A stretch of DNA of 64,000 nt from Actinomycetes bacterium (GTDB lineage Bacteria; Actinomycetota; Actinomycetes; Actinomycetales; Microbacteriaceae): NCBI GenBank assembly GCA_023431405.1, contig JAEYVZ010000010.1, forward strand, positions 1 through 64,000, written 5' to 3'. The notes under the pieces are model-generated. The model worked only from the letters and a program-made list of their open reading frames with translations. It was not told the DNA's origin and made no database searches. Made by a program: the position numbers and the translations under genes. Of the stretch, positions 61,686-64,000 are shown in pieces. Every line of letters starts with the position of its first letter. Within the stretch, counting starts at the first letter, position 1.

Positions 61686-63080
61686 ATGAGCGACGTGCAC
61701 CAGGAAGAGCGGATGAAGACATCCGGGTTCCCTCTCGCGCAGCGGCGCCGCTCCGCCGCCACGGTCGGCCGGCGTCTGATCGTCACCGACCTCACCGGCA
61801 TCGCGGTCGCGTTCCTGCTCGTCAGCAGGACCGACGCCTCGCTCACGGGAGGTCACGCGCTCCTCGTCCTCGCGGTCGTGACGACGGGCTGGATGTCGGC
61901 GCTCGCCGCGTTCCGCACGCGTGAGGTCCGGTGCCTCGGCAGAGGTGCCGAAGAGTTCCTCCGCGTGATCGCCGCCGCCATGGCATCGGCGGGTGCAACG
62001 GCGCTCAGCCTCACGCTGTTGAACGCGCCATTGCCCGACGATCTCGCCCTCCACTGGGCCGTGGCCCTCACGCTCGTCCTCACCGGGCGCGTGCTCTGGC
62101 GCGCGTGGCTGGTGCGCCGCCGCGACCACGGCGACCATCTCGTCAACGTCATGGTCGTCGGTTCCGGCGCCGCCGGGCTCGCCCAGCATCTGGCGGCCAC
62201 TCCGGCCGCAGGCCTCAACGTGACCTCGGTGCACGAGCTCCCCATGACGCCCGCCCAGGTGTGCGCCGCGGCCGTCGCGGCGCAGGTGCGCAGCGTCGTG
62301 CTCACCCCCGTCTCGGGCTTCACGCCAGCGCAGATCCGCGACCTGCGCTGGGAGCTCGAGACGCGTGGCCTCAGCCTCCTGGTCGACACGGTGATCGCAG
62401 GCACCGACCCGCGCCGCCTCGCCCTCTGGGAGATCGACGGACACGCACTCGTCGAGGTGCGTCCCCGCGGCGCCGGCGCCGTGCGACGTGCGGCGAAGCA
62501 GATCGTCGACCGCGGCGGGGCGCTCGCAGGACTCGTCGTGCTCGCCCCGCTGCTGATCGTCGTCGCGCTGCTCATCCGGGCCGAAGACGGAGGACCCGTG
62601 CTGTTCCGCCAGATCCGCGTCGGTCAGCACGGTGCGCCCTTCGCCATCTTGAAGTTCCGCACCATGCGCAGCGATGCCGAACAGCTCGTCGCGCAGCTCC
62701 AGGAGGAGAACGAGGCAGACGGTCCGCTCTTCAAGATGCGCGACGACCCGCGGGTGACCCGCATCGGCCGCGTGCTGCGGAAGTACTCGATCGACGAGCT
62801 CCCTCAGCTGTGGAACGTGCTCGCGGGAGAGATGAGCCTCGTCGGCCCACGCCCCGCCCTCCCCAGCGAAGTCGCCGAATACAACGACGCCACTCGTCGG
62901 CGCCTGGCTGCCCGTCCCGGCATCACCGGACTCTGGCAGGTGAGCGGGCGCTCCGACCTCAGCTGGGAACGAGGCGTCGCACTCGACGTCGCCTACATCG
63001 ACAACTGGTCGCTGCTGAACGACGCCCTCATCCTCGCCCGCACGGTGGGCGCCGTCGTCCGCTCACGCGGCGCCTACTGA
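61686..63080 (+). CDS. Polyprenyl glycosylphosphotransferase, exopolysaccharide initiation (464 aa)
   Basis: It transfers a sugar-1-phosphate from a nucleotide sugar to undecaprenyl phosphate, starting repeat-unit synthesis. The N-terminal half has about four membrane helices and a nucleotide-binding-like stretch (VMVVGSGAAGLAQHL). The C-terminal bacterial sugar transferase domain contains DGGPVLFRQIRVGQ, FAILKFRTMRSDAEQL, RKYSIDELPQLWNVLAGEM and GLWQVSGRSDLSWE. The start ATG sits directly after GGGGAG; an in-frame ATG at 61713 is an alternative. A glycosyltransferase gene follows after 11 bp. Confidence 0.9.
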   Translation: MSDVHQEERMKTSGFPLAQRRRSAATVGRRLIVTDLTGIAVAFLLVSRTDASLTGGHALLVLAVVTTGWMSALAAFRTREVRCLGRGAEEFLRVIAAAMASAGATALSLTLLNAPLPDDLALHWAVALTLVLTGRVLWRAWLVRRRDHGDHLVNVMVVGSGAAGLAQHLAATPAAGLNVTSVHELPMTPAQVCAAAVAAQVRSVVLTPVSGFTPAQIRDLRWELETRGLSLLVDTVIAGTDPRRLALWEIDGHALVEVRPRGAGAVRRAAKQIVDRGGALAGLVVLAPLLIVVALLIRAEDGGPVLFRQIRVGQHGAPFAILKFRTMRSDAEQLVAQLQEENEADGPLFKMRDDPRVTRIGRVLRKYSIDELPQLWNVLAGEMSLVGPRPALPSEVAEYNDATRRRLAARPGITGLWQVSGRSDLSWERGVALDVAYIDNWSLLNDALILARTVGAVVRSRGAY

Positions 63081-63091
63081 AGGAGAACGTC

Positions 63092-64000
63092 ATGACCGGA
63101 CTCATCGCGCACGAATGGATCGAGGAATTCGGGGGAGCCGAGCGCGTGCTCGACTCGTTCGTCGACATGTACCCCGACGCCGACGTCTACTGCCTGTGGA
63201 ATGCGGCCCCCGACCGCTACGCGGCGGGCAAGGTGACCGAGAGCCCCCTCGCACGCACCCCGCTGCGCGGGCGCAAGGCGCTCTCCCTCCCGCTGATGCC
63301 GTTCGTCTGGCGAGGCATTGTCGACCGTGAGTACGACTGGATGCTGGTCAGCTCCCACCTGTTCGCCCACCATGCGCGCACGGCCTCCGTCGACCCCGAG
63401 CGCACTTTCGTCTACGCGCACACCCCGGCGCGCTACCTGTGGACACCCGAGCTCGACGAGCGCGGGCAGTCCGCCCTCGTGCGCGCGGTCGCTCCGCTGT
63501 TCCGCGCGTGGGACGCGCGTCGCGCCGGAGGCCATGTGAACGTCGCAGCCAACAGCGCATTCGTCCGCGACCGCATCCGCGCCGCGTGGAAGGTCGATGC
63601 CGAGGTCATCCACCCTCCGATCGACGTCGCACGCCTGCAGCGGGTCGACGACTGGGTGGCGGAGCTGTCGGATGGCGACCGCCGCATCTTCGACGCGCTC
63701 CCCGACGAGTTCGTGCTCGGAGCGTCGCGCTTCGTGAGCTACAAGCGCCTCGACGTCGCGATTGACGCGGCAGCGGCGGCCGGCGTCGCCGCTGTCATCG
63801 CCGGGTCGGGGCCGGAGGAGGCTGAGCTCCGCAAGCGCGCCGAGGCCTCCGGTGCTGAGGTGCACTTCGTCGTTCAGCCCTCCGACGCCCTGATGGCCGC
63901 CCTGATGCAGCGAGCCCTGGTCTACGTCTTCGTACCCGTCGAGGACTTCGGAATCATGCCGGTCGAGGCGATGGCTGTCGGTACACCCGTCATCGTCAAT
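63092..64000 (+). CDS. GT4-family glycosyltransferase, 3' end outside window
   Basis: The frame opens at an ATG with an AAGGAG ribosome binding site and remains open to the last base (303 codons). It starts LIAHEWIEEFGGAERVLDSF, typical of GT4 enzymes of exopolysaccharide synthesis. It includes VYAHTPARYLWTPE and the donor-site region FGIMPVEAMAVGTPVI, with the E-x7-E-like pair. It would add the next sugar to the lipid-linked unit started by the upstream protein. Confidence 0.88.
   Translation, partial: MTGLIAHEWIEEFGGAERVLDSFVDMYPDADVYCLWNAAPDRYAAGKVTESPLARTPLRGRKALSLPLMPFVWRGIVDREYDWMLVSSHLFAHHARTASVDPERTFVYAHTPARYLWTPELDERGQSALVRAVAPLFRAWDARRAGGHVNVAANSAFVRDRIRAAWKVDAEVIHPPIDVARLQRVDDWVAELSDGDRRIFDALPDEFVLGASRFVSYKRLDVAIDAAAAAGVAAVIAGSGPEEAELRKRAEASGAEVHFVVQPSDALMAALMQRALVYVFVPVEDFGIMPVEAMAVGTPVIVN

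Overview
The window is a GC-rich (about 70%) actinobacterial chromosome segment, most likely from Microbacterium or a close Microbacteriaceae relative. Evidence for this is the codon use, the many leaderless start sites, the form of PutA with a long C-terminal extension, and the recurrent hexamer GGATGC/GCATCC. I see no transposase, integrase, phage gene, CRISPR array or rRNA. Species and genus are inference only.

Layout. 0-8.5 kb: end of a membrane cytochrome b gene, a thiolase, a GNAT enzyme, a thioesterase, and a LysR regulator divergent from putA. 8.5-13.2 kb: an alditol-oxidase-like flavoenzyme, a TetR regulator, and a translationally coupled pair (amidinohydrolase, ornithine aminotransferase) that would feed P5C to PutA. 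13.2-14.1 kb: a lower-GC islet with a frameshifted secreted-protein gene and a small membrane gene. 14.3-18 kb: the conserved but poorly understood trio of circularly permuted ATP-grasp, alpha-E and transglutaminase proteins, facing a 49-residue acidic ORF. 18-25.3 kb: a TetR regulator, a methylcrotonyl-CoA-carboxylase-type operon (leucine/isovalerate catabolism) behind a large palindrome, and a MarR-MFS pair. 25.3-27.3 kb: a lipase-like hydrolase and a lipoate ligase.

27.4-43.4 kb is a galactoside-utilisation region. It has the Leloir genes galK, galT and galE with a LacI-type regulator and three matching operators, then pgm, the unrelated pheA, and a second LacI regulator with its own operators. 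That regulator controls an operon of GH42 beta-galactosidase, two ABC permeases, a binding lipoprotein and GH36 alpha-galactosidase. Imported galactosides would be cleaved in the cytoplasm, galactose would pass through GalK/GalT/GalE, and Pgm would deliver glucose-6-phosphate. No ABC ATPase is encoded, so a shared MsiK-type ATPase elsewhere is expected.

43.4-53.4 kb: an LLM oxidoreductase, photolyase, lipid kinase, a secreted protein/lipoprotein pair, then a serine-tRNA cluster (serS, a HAD phosphatase, tRNA-Ser(TGA), an LCP cell-wall ligase, tRNA-Ser(GCT) with terminator) and a DUF4328-like gene broken by an in-frame TGA. 53.4-60.7 kb: a second sugar operon with its own LacI regulator, two operators, ABC importer and GH2 glycosidase. 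60.8-64 kb: a GntR regulator divergent from an exopolysaccharide locus whose glycosyltransferase runs off the window.

The most unusual sequence-level findings are three 83-bp intergenic elements with the same 14-bp terminal inverted repeat, a family of at least thirteen TANNNT boxes placed 6-8 nt before start codons, and three separate LacI operator families, each matched to an adjacent regulator gene.
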